Counted from the first letter of the stretch, positions 26,846 through 36,508 are shown. The stretch is 64,000 nucleotides of DNA from Ignavibacteria bacterium (GCA_947459425.1 CANHDJ010000001.1:62001-126000), one strand, 5' to 3'. The notes: generated by a model from the letters alone, not told the origin. Made by a program: numbers and translations.

Positions 26846-27826
26846 TTAGGACATTGCCGCTACCATTCGCTTGAGAACAGACTGCGCGGCGACAACCCGA
26901 TTTTGCGCTTGCTGAATCACCAGTGATGAAGGGCTATCCAAGACTTCATCGGCAACTTCAACGTTTCGGCGCGTCGGAAGGCAGTGCATAAATTTTCCCT
27001 CACGGGTCAGGCGCATTTTTTCGGCGGTAATTTTCCACGAAGGGTCTTTAGACAAGACTTTGCCGTAATTCTCACCATGAAACGCCGACCAGTTTTTCGC
27101 ATAAACAAAATCAGCATCGCGCAATGCTTCATCCTGATTTGTAATGACAGAAGCGCCTTGCGTGAAGGTTTCATCAAGTTCGTAGCCTTCGGGATGAGTA
27201 ATCACAAAGTCCACATCAGCACGAAGCATCCATTCGGCAAAAGAGTTCGGAACGGCTTGGGGCAATGCCTTCGGGTGAGGCGCCCAGGACAGAACGACCT
27301 TCGGACGGCGTTTCATTCCTTCGCGGCGGCGTACTTCCTCAATGGTGAGCAAATCGCTCAACGACTGGAGCGGGTGGCGAAGTGCGGACTCCAAGCTCAC
27401 AAGCGGCTTTGCGGCATACTTTTGGAATTGCGTTAGCGTGTGTTCACTCGTGTCGGCAGCTTTATCCGTCAACGACGCAAAGGCACGAACCCCGATAATA
27501 TCTGAGTATGAGCCAATCACGGCTGCGCCTTCTTTGATGTGTTCGACGGTATCGCCATCCATCACTGCGCCATCGTGCATCTCCAATTTCCAGCTTTCTG
27601 TGCCGACATTCACAACCATGGTGTTCATACCCAGATTCCATGCAGCTTTCTGGCTTGAAAGGCGTGTGCGAAGGCTGGAATTAAAAAAAACAAGAGCGAG
27701 AGTTTTATGCCGACCCATTTCGCTCCATGCAAGCGGCGTTTGCTTGATGTGGAGCGCTTCTTCAAGCAGCGAGGCAATATCGGGAACGTCGTGAACGCTT
27801 GTAAAAGCAGCAAAGGTATTGTTCAT
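26846..27826 (-). CDS. argF': N-acetyl/N-succinyl-ornithine carbamoyltransferase (ArgF'-type)
   Basis: A 326-residue member of the transcarbamylase family. The carbamoyl phosphate motif is FFNSSLRTRLSSQKAAWNLGM, in place of the STRTR of ordinary OTCases, and this is the hallmark of the N-acetyl/N-succinyl-ornithine enzymes. It also shows a VMDGDTVEHIKEG loop, SLESALRHPLQSL and HCLPTRRNVEVADEV. It would carbamoylate an acylated ornithine to acylated citrulline. The first gene of the argF'-argB-argE operon. Xanthomonas-type enzymes use acetyl, Bacteroides-type use succinyl; I could not assign which. Confidence 0.9.
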   Translation of the reverse strand: MNNTFAAFTSVHDVPDIASLLEEALHIKQTPLAWSEMGRHKTLALVFFNSSLRTRLSSQKAAWNLGMNTMVVNVGTESWKLEMHDGAVMDGDTVEHIKEGAAVIGSYSDIIGVRAFASLTDKAADTSEHTLTQFQKYAAKPLVSLESALRHPLQSLSDLLTIEEVRRREGMKRRPKVVLSWAPHPKALPQAVPNSFAEWMLRADVDFVITHPEGYELDETFTQGASVITNQDEALRDADFVYAKNWSAFHGENYGKVLSKDPSWKITAEKMRLTREGKFMHCLPTRRNVEVADEVLDSPSSLVIQQAQNRVVAAQSVLKRMVAAMS

Positions 27827-27833
27827 AATGGCA

Positions 27834-28952
27834 CTAGGAAAGAGACTCTCTCATTGAGCGTTCGACAAGCGGGATTTCAAGCCGGACACGGGTTTCGCCT
27901 TCTTCGCTTTGAATAAGAAAATGACCGTCATGGAGTTCAAGGAGTTTCAGCACAATGCTTAATCCTAGTCCAGAGCCTTGCTGCTCATAGACTTGTCGCT
28001 CGAATTGAGTGTATGCGCCGATAGCGGCTATTTGCTCAGAAGTCATTGTCCGTCCAAAATTTTTGACCTCAACAGTGTAGATGCGATCGTTATGACTGGC
28101 AATAACGGTAATTGGAGTATCAGCACGCGAGTATTTCAGAGCGTTGTCAATAATTTCTTGTATCACTTTTGTAAAATACAGCGAACTCATCGCCAACGGA
28201 ACATCATCGCATAGCGTCATTGTAACATCGTCAACACGAGATATTTCGTGTGTTTTGGAGAAAACAATCTCCTCAATAATACTCTTTGGTGATAAGACTG
28301 CATCATAATTTTCAATATGAATTTTCGAGCGCTCACTGGCAAGTGAAACGAGTTTTGCGTAGAGCAAAAAATTCTGGACAAGGTGATGAATACGTCGTGC
28401 GGAGGTATTTAACTGTTCAAGCATTTCCAAGATTTCTTCACGCGAAAGCATATCGTAGCTGGAGAGCAGTAGTTCGGAAAAGCCCAGAATACCGCTCAAC
28501 GGCGTTAAAAACTCATGCGGCAAGGACAAACTAATATTCGCCCTCAGTAACCGCAATTTTTCTTCTGCTGATTCCCGCACGGTATCAATCTTAGCGAGTC
28601 GCATTTCAACGGCTTTGAGCAATTCTGCCACGCGAAAAGGCTTGGTGATGTAATCATCCGCTCCCAGATTCATCCCGTGCCGCAAATCGCTTGTATCGGC
28701 GCGGGCGGTCAGGAAAATAAACGGAATATTTGCCGTCGAAGCATTACCGCGAATCGCCCGTAAAGCGCCGTGTCCGTCCAATTCCGGCATCATCACGTCG
28801 CAAAGAATAATATCCGGCAAATGCTCTTTAGCAAGCGCAACGCCCACCGCACCATTGGGAGCGCTGACAGCCGCATAACCACTTGCTTCGAGGATTTCGA
28901 CAATGTTCTCGCGGACGAATTGTTCGTCTTCAATAACCAAAATTTTTTTCAT
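27834..28952 (-). CDS. Receiver-first (REC-HisKA-HATPase) soluble histidine kinase, second copy
   Basis: A cytoplasmic protein of 372 residues with the same layout as the protein at 12.5 kb. The receiver (1-120) has acidic Glu8/Asp9, phospho-acceptor Asp52 in LCDVMMPELDG and Lys in YITKPF. HisKA has His146 in SLPHEFLTPLSGILG, and the HATPase domain has EIIDNALKYS and GSGLGLSIVLKL. I chose ATG 28952 (MKKILVIEDE) since the receiver starts there; the open frame reaches 29129 with a leader that looks untranslated. It lies 7 bp upstream of argF' on the same strand, so read-through into the arginine operon is possible. It is divergent from the TPR lipoprotein gene. Confidence 0.88.
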   Translation of the reverse strand: MKKILVIEDEQFVRENIVEILEASGYAAVSAPNGAVGVALAKEHLPDIILCDVMMPELDGHGALRAIRGNASTANIPFIFLTARADTSDLRHGMNLGADDYITKPFRVAELLKAVEMRLAKIDTVRESAEEKLRLLRANISLSLPHEFLTPLSGILGFSELLLSSYDMLSREEILEMLEQLNTSARRIHHLVQNFLLYAKLVSLASERSKIHIENYDAVLSPKSIIEEIVFSKTHEISRVDDVTMTLCDDVPLAMSSLYFTKVIQEIIDNALKYSRADTPITVIASHNDRIYTVEVKNFGRTMTSEQIAAIGAYTQFERQVYEQQGSGLGLSIVLKLLELHDGHFLIQSEEGETRVRLEIPLVERSMRESLS

Positions 28953-29237
28953 TCTGTCAGAGCAAGAATGATGATAAAGAGTGTGACCGTTGCTGTATTG
29001 GAGTAGAATATACTCGAAACGCAAAGAGCAAAGATACATAAACAAACTTTTTTCTACCAATGCAATACGCAGTTTTTCGGGATTTTTCAGAAATTTTTTC
29101 ACGCTTAACGCAGAGAGAGTTTTCAGCAAAAAACAATTTTTCGTAAGTTTACAGGTTGCAATGATGATGATGCAAAATCAGAACAATAATTCACGTTCAT
29201 TTTCAATCTTGTGAAACTCTTGGAAGGAGACCCCACA

Positions 29238-30902
29238 GTGAAAAAACTCGTACTCTCGAAAACTCTCAGCGCAGCAAGCCTTTTGGGTAGCATCGTGCTG
29301 TATAGTTGCGGCGGCGGTGGCGGAGCAGCAGAACTCACCACAGCGCGTCAGGCAATGACCAAAGCAGAGCAGCAAAAAAGTCTATTGTCCCTGCAAAAAG
29401 ACCCCGCAAAAGTTGCGAAAGCTAAAGATGATATTTCGGCGCTCTACAAAACGGCATACGCCAATTTGCAAAGTGAAGTTCTCAAAGGCTCCACGAGTGC
29501 TAATATCGGCGAAGCATGGTTTCTGCTCGGCAAAGCAAGCAAGGAACTTGGTAATAACGACAGTATGCTTGTTTCCTTCAAACAAGCAGAAAAATTGCTT
29601 GCCGATGACAAATTAGGCAAACAAGCACGTTCCGAAATTGGTGGTTATATGTTTGAAGGCTGGGCAAACGGCTTCAATAAAGGCGTGGAACTCTATAACG
29701 CTGGCGTTGCGATGGATGACGAAAAAGCCAAAGCTACTAAACTCAAAGAAGCGGCAGCAACTCTTTCGGCAGCTGCCGAGATGAAGCCGGAAAATGCCGA
29801 TATTTACCCAATCGCTGCCGGCGCATATCAGGGCGCGGGCGATACCGTCAACGCGCTTGCTACCTACGAAAAATATATTGAAATGCACCAACCGGCTGTG
29901 ACAGCACTTGCTTCGCGTGGTGTGCTTCTCGGCGCAGAGCGCAGCGAGGCACTTCAGAAACTCGGCACTCCGGCGGGCAGCAAGGGCGTAGCTCCGCCAC
30001 CGGACACCGTTGTCATGGACAAATATATGCTTGATGGCAAAGAAATTCTTGCGTATTTCCCACGCAACAAAGATGGTAAATTCACGCTTGAAGGGTTCAA
30101 AACCGGGCTTCCGGCATCGTGGGCAGATTATGAGCGCGACCGTTTTTATGCGTTCAATAATCAAATCAACTACTACGCTGCTTACAATTACTATTCGCAG
30201 AAAAACTATGACAAAGCGCTGAAGTACACGGACAACGGCTTGCTGATGACCCCAAGCAATGAAGAATTGCTGAACCTGCAAGCAGCCATCTACACCGAAG
30301 GCGGAAAACTCGACCAAGCAATGGCGGCATACAAAGACCGCATTACCAAAAATCCGAACGATAAAAACAGCCTTGCGCAGTATGGTTCGATGCTTTCCAA
30401 TGCCGGGAAATTGGACGAATCCATTGATATTTTCAAAAAGGTATTGGCGATTGATCCACAATCCGAAATCGCTACCTTCAACCTCGCAGCAGCCCTGAAA
30501 AATAAAGCCAGCGCCATTCAAAAAGAAGAGCAGGACAAATTCGACAAAGCTGAAGCTGCCCGCAAAAAAGACAAAAAAGCACCCGAATACAAACTGGACA
30601 ACACCAAGTATTTCCCCTACTTGAAACAGTCCGCAGAGTATTTCGAGAAATACCGTAAATTGCCGGGCAAAGACCGTGATTTGAACGTTCTCGACCAGCT
30701 TATCAATACCTACGATGTTATTGATGACAAAGAAGGCTACCGCAATGCGGCTGGTCAATTTGCCGGATTAGAGTACGCAAACGATAAGAACCCTCGTTTC
30801 TACGAGACAATGGCACGTATTTACGGCAAGCAAAAGAAAAACGATAAAGTAAAAGAATCGCTCGACAAAGCCGATGCACTTCGCAAAGCCGGAGCGAAAT
30901 AA
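29238..30902 (+). CDS. TPR-repeat lipoprotein
   Basis: About 554 residues. Starting at GTG 29238, with GGAAGGAG 8 bases upstream, the protein begins MKKLVLSKTLSAASLLGS and reaches a lipobox near LYSCGG, so it should be a lipid-anchored envelope protein. The longer frame from 29211 spoils both the signal peptide and the ribosome-binding site. The rest is almost wholly helical TPR-type repeats (for example AWFLLGKASKELGN, AQYGSMLSNAGKLDESIDIF) with a Lys-rich insert near residue 435. Likely a scaffold for an envelope complex; nothing more specific can be said. Followed by a strong terminator. Confidence 0.85.
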   Translation: MKKLVLSKTLSAASLLGSIVLYSCGGGGGAAELTTARQAMTKAEQQKSLLSLQKDPAKVAKAKDDISALYKTAYANLQSEVLKGSTSANIGEAWFLLGKASKELGNNDSMLVSFKQAEKLLADDKLGKQARSEIGGYMFEGWANGFNKGVELYNAGVAMDDEKAKATKLKEAAATLSAAAEMKPENADIYPIAAGAYQGAGDTVNALATYEKYIEMHQPAVTALASRGVLLGAERSEALQKLGTPAGSKGVAPPPDTVVMDKYMLDGKEILAYFPRNKDGKFTLEGFKTGLPASWADYERDRFYAFNNQINYYAAYNYYSQKNYDKALKYTDNGLLMTPSNEELLNLQAAIYTEGGKLDQAMAAYKDRITKNPNDKNSLAQYGSMLSNAGKLDESIDIFKKVLAIDPQSEIATFNLAAALKNKASAIQKEEQDKFDKAEAARKKDKKAPEYKLDNTKYFPYLKQSAEYFEKYRKLPGKDRDLNVLDQLINTYDVIDDKEGYRNAAGQFAGLEYANDKNPRFYETMARIYGKQKKNDKVKESLDKADALRKAGAK

Positions 30903-30926
30903 TTCGAGACTCAAAGCAAGATTTCC

Positions 30927-30960
30927 AGCCCGTACTTCGCAAGAGTACGGGCTTTTTTTC
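30927..30960 (+). terminator. Rho-independent terminator of the TPR lipoprotein gene
   Basis: A perfect 10-bp stem (AGCCCGTACT at 30927-30936, AGTACGGGCT at 30944-30953) with a 7-base loop is followed by a T run to 30959. Confidence 0.9.
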
Positions 30961-30983
30961 AACGTTTTCACATTTTCTTCTCT

Positions 30984-31529
30984 ATGGAAACTCTTACGAC
31001 TCTTTTTCTCACTCCACCGCACAGCATCGAAGAGGCGTTGGAAGAAGCCGATGCAATGCGCCAAACCCTTCTGCAAACGGTGGCAAACACCATTTTTCTT
31101 GCACCACCCGAAAGAGTGTGGTCGTTGGAGCATAATCTTCATCATCTGCATCTGGTGGAGCGCAGTTCCGCGTCGGTCATTCGGAGAATGGCGGAAGGAG
31201 AAAAACAGGAGCAGTGGAGCGAAGAAGCGGTCATCGCAACATGGCAGCGCATGAGTAAAGTCATCCCGAATCGCTCAACAAAAATTCAAGCACCGGAAGG
31301 GCTTGCCCCCCAAGAAACACCTTCCAAAGCCGATTGCCTCAGACTTTTGGGTGAATCGCGTGAACGCCTCCATCTTAACTGTTCAAAAACGACCACTGAT
31401 GATATGCTGCGCACCGCTTTCCCGCATCCCTTCTTGGGCGCACTGCCAGGGCTGCTCTGGATTACCTTTATCGCCATGCACGAGATGCGGCATTTCAAGC
31501 AAATATTGGAACTACCGCAGCAACCATGA
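30984..31529 (+). CDS. DinB-family protein
   Basis: A 181-residue four-helix-bundle protein of the DinB/DUF664-like group. Three histidines fit the usual metal-binding triad: one in WSLEHNLHHLHLVE and two in MHEMRHFKQI near the C-terminus. Many members are thiol-dependent transferases (bacillithiol, mycothiol) or of unknown function. Its stop overlaps the start of the DCC-family gene by 4 bases (ATGA), so the two are translationally coupled. Confidence 0.82.
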   Translation: METLTTLFLTPPHSIEEALEEADAMRQTLLQTVANTIFLAPPERVWSLEHNLHHLHLVERSSASVIRRMAEGEKQEQWSEEAVIATWQRMSKVIPNRSTKIQAPEGLAPQETPSKADCLRLLGESRERLHLNCSKTTTDDMLRTAFPHPFLGALPGLLWITFIAMHEMRHFKQILELPQQP

Positions 31530-31963
31530 AGCCCGACACAACAGCAACCACGCCGTTTGGCGAGTATGAGCATATTGTCTTTTTCGACGGCGTATGCAAT
31601 CTTTGCAATGCTACGGTCAATTGGCTTATTGACCACGACCCGCACCAACGCTTACGCTTTGCACCACTGCAAGGCATCACCTTTGACCTTTTGCGCAAGC
31701 AGCATCACCATCTTCCAACGAATGACCTTTCAACGGTGATTCTCTACACCAATAACCGCTTCACCACCCATTCCAAAGCAATTTTGCAAACAATCGCCGC
31801 CCTCGGCGGATTCTGGCGCATTGCAGTAATTGGTCTCATCGTTCCAGCATTCCTACGAGATGCGGTCTATCGCGCTCTTGCTCGCAATCGGTATCGGTGG
31901 TTTGGAAAAAGCGAAAGCTGCCGCATTCCAACACCAGAACTGGCAAGGCGCTTTCTTCCATAA
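31526..31963 (+). CDS. DCC-family thiol-disulfide oxidoreductase-like protein (DUF393)
   Basis: A 145-residue thioredoxin-like protein. The family signature DGVCNLCNATVNWLIDHDP gives a CxxC pair near residues 20-23. RFAPLQG and a YTNNRFTTHSKAILQ segment are also typical. The activity of DUF393 proteins is not firmly known. The ATG overlaps the DinB stop codon. The next gene starts 37 bp downstream. Confidence 0.85.
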   Translation: MKPDTTATTPFGEYEHIVFFDGVCNLCNATVNWLIDHDPHQRLRFAPLQGITFDLLRKQHHHLPTNDLSTVILYTNNRFTTHSKAILQTIAALGGFWRIAVIGLIVPAFLRDAVYRALARNRYRWFGKSESCRIPTPELARRFLP

Positions 31964-32000
31964 TTCTCGTTCCAATCTTCCATCACCTACCCCAGATTTT

Positions 32001-32720
32001 ATGCGCCTTCTCATTCATCGTTTCACCCAATTGGTCGAAATTCTTCTTGCTATGAGTGGCGTGGTTGTGCGCCGCATGACGATTGCCAGAGCCGCATCAA
32101 TACTGATCTCACTGGCATTATATCTGTGGTTGACACACATAAATAGCGTCACGGTTGCAGTATGGTATTTTGCGGGAGCAACGCTTATTCACTACGTTCT
32201 CCTTTTCGGTATATTCGCCCCGAATGGCTGGGCAAAACGCTTTATTGCTTGCTATGGTGAAGAAGAAGGCTTTCGGCGTTATGAGGCACTCATGGCATTT
32301 GTCTTTTTTCACAATGGCGCAAGTACGGCTCTTGCTTGCACAACATCAGGCGGATTGCTGTTTGGTTATGCGCCGGAATATGCCTGGACGACTCTTGGTC
32401 TTGCGCTTTCGTCCATTGGGCTGCCCACAAAAATTTGGGCGACCCATATCGTCGGCATTGACACGTACTACTACCGCGACCTGTTTTTGCGCCGCCCCGT
32501 AGGAGAATTTCGGGTGGCGGGTCCGTACAAAGTTTTCCGTAATCCTATGTATGGCGTTGGACATCTGCACGGCTATGGTTCGGCGTTCATGGCGGGTTCA
32601 CTGATGGGACTCATGATGGTGGCGATTAATCAAGCCTGTGTATGGCTTTTTTACTTGACGATTGAAAAACCTCATGTTGAGGCTGTTTACGGTGCAAATA
32701 TTCAAGAAAAACCCGTGTAA
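32001..32720 (+). CDS. Phospholipid/isoprenylcysteine methyltransferase-like membrane protein
   Basis: About 239 residues with several membrane helices. The C-terminal block GPYKVFRNPMYGVGHLHGYG is the cofactor-binding signature of the PEMT/ICMT membrane methyltransferases, and a following EKPHVEAVYG fits the same family. The substrate is probably a lipid or an isoprenoid but is not known. I chose ATG 32001 since the open frame back to 31830 overlaps the DCC gene with no family sequence. It may belong to one transcript with the DinB and DCC genes. Confidence 0.75.
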   Translation: MRLLIHRFTQLVEILLAMSGVVVRRMTIARAASILISLALYLWLTHINSVTVAVWYFAGATLIHYVLLFGIFAPNGWAKRFIACYGEEEGFRRYEALMAFVFFHNGASTALACTTSGGLLFGYAPEYAWTTLGLALSSIGLPTKIWATHIVGIDTYYYRDLFLRRPVGEFRVAGPYKVFRNPMYGVGHLHGYGSAFMAGSLMGLMMVAINQACVWLFYLTIEKPHVEAVYGANIQEKPV

Positions 32721-32854
32721 CTTTCTAATGCAGAGTTCGTATAGCGATGGTACTTCCCATTTGTCACCATGTCAATTTTCATCGAAAGCCAGATTGTTAC
32801 TGGTTCAGCAACGGCACACCCATCACGTTTTTTTTATCATTAAGGGCGTTTTTC

Positions 32855-35110
32855 GTGAGATTTTTTTCTTTTTTTCGCCATTGCCAAGTTTTTATGATAC
32901 TTGGTGTTATGTATGCTGCATCGGGGACACTGGCAGCACAAGACGCTGCGCCAGCACGGGAAAATGGCTCACAACGAGTTCAATCAGCAGCATTTGACAA
33001 TTATGTCCTTCGTATTGTCCCCTCATCAGGTAAAATCACGATTGATGGCAAACCAACCGAGGAAGCGTGGAAACAAGCGCCATTCATTAGTAATTTTTTT
33101 CAGCATTATCCTGTTGACTCTATCCCCACTCGCAACCAAGTCGAGGTGAGGGCGCTGTACGATGCCGAATATATGTACTTTTCGTTTACCTGCTTTGACT
33201 CTACCGCAGGAAAATATTTTTTTCAATCGCTCCGCCGCGATTTTGCCGCCGATGAATCCGATGGCGTGATGGTTATTCTTGACCCGCTTGGCACGGGGCA
33301 GACTGGTTTCGGTTTTCGTGTTTCGCCCGTCGGTGTTCAAGGCGAGGGCTTTGTTGCCAATGGCGGAAATTTCGGAATGGACAGGTCATGGGATAATGTT
33401 TGGTTTTCTGAAGTGCATACGGAAAAAGACCGGTGGACGGCAGAATTTGCCATTCCGTTTCGCGCAATCCGTTTTGAAAGCGGTCGCAAGCGCTGGCGTA
33501 TCAACATTGCCCGGTGGGATTGGGGACGGAATGAGCTTTCGACGTGGACACGGTTTCCCATCAACTTCAATGCTTTTTCGATGGCACATAGCGGAATTTT
33601 GGAGTGGGACACACCACCGAATGCCAGTGGCTTGAATATGAGTATTATTCCATCCGCCGTGGGAATAGTCAACCATGATTATCAAGGCGCGAACACGCCG
33701 AAATTTGGGTGGAATCTGGGTGGTGATGTTAAATGGGCGCTCACTCCGTCGCTTAATCTGGATTTGACCGTTTTTCCCGACTTTTCTAATGTCAGCGTAG
33801 ATCGTCAAGTAACAAATTTGCAGCGCTTTAGTCTATTTTTTCCAGAACAGCGCCAATTTTTTATCGAAAATAGCGACCTTTTTGCACAATACGGTTTTTC
33901 GCAGATTCGCCCATTTTTCTCGCGCAGAATTGGCTTGTCCGATGGTCAAAGCGTTGCTATCCCCATCGGCGCACGGCTCAGTGGAAACATTGACGACAAC
34001 TGGCGTGTGGGCTTGATGACCATGCAAACATCAGCAAAACCCGAACAAGGGCTTGCCACGCAAAACTATACGGTTGCTGCGGCTCAACGTCGGCTCTTCG
34101 GGCGTTCCAATATTGGGATGATTTTCGTCAATCGTCAAGGTGATAATTTTAAGCAAGAAGATGGCAATAATTTCAACCGCGTTCTGGGCGTGGATTTTAA
34201 TCTTCTCAGCAACGACGGTGTTTGGTCGGGGAAGCTCTTTTATCACCAAAACTTTACGCCGATAAGTAAACCCGACCAATTTGCGTCCGCAGGATGGCTC
34301 AGATACAGCGTTCCGGGGTTGGAAATTAACTGGAACCATGAGTATATCGGCTCGAACTACACTCCAGAAGTAGGTTTTGTACCGCGCACGGGTGTTTGGC
34401 GTGCGCAACCAAACATCGGACAGACCTTTTACCCAAGCGACCGCAGCATTGTGAATGAGCATGGATGGGGCATGGAAGGCGATTGGTACTTCGACAATAG
34501 CGGGCGTTTTGTGCCGCTCGACCGCTCTAATTTTGCGTGGTATTATGTCAGTTTTGCCAATACGGTTTTTGCATCGGTCTTTGGCGGGTCAATTTTCACG
34601 AAACTCACTTCGCCCTTTGATGCTAGTGGCATGGGCGATGACACGCGGGCGCTTCCCATTGGCGATTATCATTATTATCGGTATGGCGCAGAATTTGGCA
34701 GCGACCGCAGAGCGCCGTTTAATGTGACTGCGTCGGTGCGCACTGGCGGGCATTTTAACGGGCAAAATACACGCTTAAATGGCTCCATGACGTATAGACT
34801 CCAGCCATTTGGGTCAATGACACTAAATTTCCAACGGGATTATATCACACTTCCGCAGCCGTACAATTCCAATGAATTGACACTGATGAGTATGCAACTG
34901 GATTTTACGCCAACGCGAGAATTGTTTTTTACGACCTTTTTGCAGTACAATACGCAAATCAACAACGTCAACCTCAACACCCGCGTCCAATGGCGCTTTG
35001 CACCGATGTCGGATGTCTTTTTGGTTTATACCGATAATTACGATGCAACTCGGTGGAGTATTCGTAATCGTGGCGTGGCGCTCAAAATCACGTATTGGCT
35101 AAATATTTGA
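32855..35110 (+). CDS. DUF5916 outer-membrane beta-barrel protein with CBM9-like N-terminus
   Basis: About 751 residues. An N-terminal domain with ITIDGKPTEEAWKQAPFISN and VEVRALYDAEYMYFSFTCFD is the carbohydrate-binding-module 9-like fold found before DUF5916. The rest is rich in alternating aromatic strands (FFPEQRQFFIENSDLF, the DUF5916 hallmark) and ends with a strand at VALKITYWLNI, suggesting an outer-membrane barrel. GTG 32855 gives MRFFSFFRHCQVFMILGVMY and a cleavage site near TLAAQ; an ATG at 32747 in the same frame would add a less sensible leader. The function of the family is unknown; members may bind or move sugars. Confidence 0.82.
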   Translation: MRFFSFFRHCQVFMILGVMYAASGTLAAQDAAPARENGSQRVQSAAFDNYVLRIVPSSGKITIDGKPTEEAWKQAPFISNFFQHYPVDSIPTRNQVEVRALYDAEYMYFSFTCFDSTAGKYFFQSLRRDFAADESDGVMVILDPLGTGQTGFGFRVSPVGVQGEGFVANGGNFGMDRSWDNVWFSEVHTEKDRWTAEFAIPFRAIRFESGRKRWRINIARWDWGRNELSTWTRFPINFNAFSMAHSGILEWDTPPNASGLNMSIIPSAVGIVNHDYQGANTPKFGWNLGGDVKWALTPSLNLDLTVFPDFSNVSVDRQVTNLQRFSLFFPEQRQFFIENSDLFAQYGFSQIRPFFSRRIGLSDGQSVAIPIGARLSGNIDDNWRVGLMTMQTSAKPEQGLATQNYTVAAAQRRLFGRSNIGMIFVNRQGDNFKQEDGNNFNRVLGVDFNLLSNDGVWSGKLFYHQNFTPISKPDQFASAGWLRYSVPGLEINWNHEYIGSNYTPEVGFVPRTGVWRAQPNIGQTFYPSDRSIVNEHGWGMEGDWYFDNSGRFVPLDRSNFAWYYVSFANTVFASVFGGSIFTKLTSPFDASGMGDDTRALPIGDYHYYRYGAEFGSDRRAPFNVTASVRTGGHFNGQNTRLNGSMTYRLQPFGSMTLNFQRDYITLPQPYNSNELTLMSMQLDFTPTRELFFTTFLQYNTQINNVNLNTRVQWRFAPMSDVFLVYTDNYDATRWSIRNRGVALKITYWLNI

Positions 35111-35214
35111 CAGATAGCCTCAAAAAACAATCGTAAAATTTCTGCCGAATTGTCCATTTTTTTTGCGATTTTGCACCGAAGTCAACCAGTGTTTAATTCA
35201 TTTGATGAACCGTT

Positions 35215-35505
35215 ATGGCAGCAATGACAACCTATCCTATTTTGAATGTGTCCGAGACTTACATCCGTCAGGCATTGTATGATAACTTACCGGCAGAAGC
35301 ACGACAAAATCTGGATTTCGAGGCATTTCGCCCTTTTGTGAATCATGATGACTATCGTTTTTTTGCTAGTGCATTATCAGACCTGCTTAACGATTATGTC
35401 CATGAAAATAATATCTTTGCAGAATTTCTTGGACAAGCCGCACTCGACACAATTTCGCAAAGCAATTCCTTATCAAAACTTTATGTTCCTGGTGAGACGG
35501 CGTAA
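35215..35505 (+). CDS. Small acidic protein of unknown function
   Basis: A 96-residue, helical, acidic protein (for example FVNHDDYRFFASALSDLLND). I do not recognise a family. It starts with ATG 35215; another ATG three codons later is possible. It stands alone between the DUF5916 gene and the convergent fmt gene, with no signal peptide or membrane segment. Coding looks genuine from its reasonable composition and its intergenic location with no competing frame. Confidence 0.6.
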   Translation: MAAMTTYPILNVSETYIRQALYDNLPAEARQNLDFEAFRPFVNHDDYRFFASALSDLLNDYVHENNIFAEFLGQAALDTISQSNSLSKLYVPGETA

Positions 35506-35575
35506 TACATGAATAGCCTCAAGTTTTTCAGTTTATCTGACTTGTGCGGGACTTTTGCTCTCCTCATCTACCGCT

Positions 35576-36508
35576 TTAGGCAAAGGCACTGTGGCTCTCG
35601 CCGCGAAATCCGCGCACAAAATCACTTGTAGCCATCACACGCTTTCCCTCAGGCTGAATTTCGACAAGTCTCACCATGCCGTTTGCGCAGCCTACAAGCC
35701 ACTCTCCACCAACAATCTGAAATTCTCCCGCCGCTAATTCGTGTTTTGAAGAGCCTTCTGAGGCGCTGCAACGCATAATTTTGAGCATTTTTCCGTCCGG
35801 CATCATCGTCCACGCGCCCGGATAAGGCGACAATCCATGAATCTGATTCCGCACATCCCGTGCAGACTTGTTCCAATCAATGTGGCAGGTCTCGCGGAAA
35901 ATTTTCGGTGCTTTTGTCGCTTCGCCATCATTTTGAGGAAGCGGTTGAGTATTGCCCGAAGCAAGCATTTGACAGGTTTCCAGAGCAAGTTCCGCACCGA
36001 GTGGCATAAGTGCGTTGTGGAGTTCTCCGGCAGTCATGCCATCGGGAATAGGAATAGTGCGCCTTCCAAGCATAGCCCCTGTATCAACACTATCAGCCAG
36101 CAAAAATGATGTTACACCGGATTCGGTTTCTCCGTTCATAATTGCCCAATTGATGGGCGCTGCACCGCGATATTTCGGGAGCAGGCTTCCGTGAATGTTG
36201 AATGCGCCTAGACGCGCTGTCGTATAGACTTCGCGGGGCAAAATGCGAAATGCGACAACGGCGATAATATCCGGCTGTAGCCCTCGCAATTCCTCCTGAA
36301 ATGTCGGCTCTTTGAGGGATTCAGGCTGCAAGACGGTCGTGATGCCGAGTTCCAGCGCTACTTGTTTTACCGCCGAAGGATGCACCTCCAGCCCGCGTCC
36401 TTTGGGCTTGTCTGGCACCGTAACAACGGCTCGGACGGGGAATTTTTCGTGAATCGCCCGCAGCGAGGCGACGGCGAAATCGGGCGTTCCCATAAAAATG
36501 ATATTCAT
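35576..36508 (-). CDS. fmt: Methionyl-tRNA formyltransferase
   Basis: A 310-residue enzyme that formylates the amino group of Met on initiator tRNA, using 10-formyl-tetrahydrofolate. It begins with MNIIFMGTPDFAVASL, has the active-site block FNIHGSLLPKYRGAAPINW with Asn/His, and SFLLADSVDTGAML carrying the Asp of the catalytic triad. The C-terminal domain (about 210-310) is of normal length. It is the last gene of a minus-strand cluster, 27 bp after trpS. Confidence 0.93.
   Translation of the reverse strand: MNIIFMGTPDFAVASLRAIHEKFPVRAVVTVPDKPKGRGLEVHPSAVKQVALELGITTVLQPESLKEPTFQEELRGLQPDIIAVVAFRILPREVYTTARLGAFNIHGSLLPKYRGAAPINWAIMNGETESGVTSFLLADSVDTGAMLGRRTIPIPDGMTAGELHNALMPLGAELALETCQMLASGNTQPLPQNDGEATKAPKIFRETCHIDWNKSARDVRNQIHGLSPYPGAWTMMPDGKMLKIMRCSASEGSSKHELAAGEFQIVGGEWLVGCANGMVRLVEIQPEGKRVMATSDFVRGFRGESHSAFA

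Noticed and set aside
29613..30758. Long minus-strand open frame (381 codons)
   Set aside because: It is the mirror of the TPR lipoprotein gene; the Phe/Val-rich composition is that of a shadow frame.
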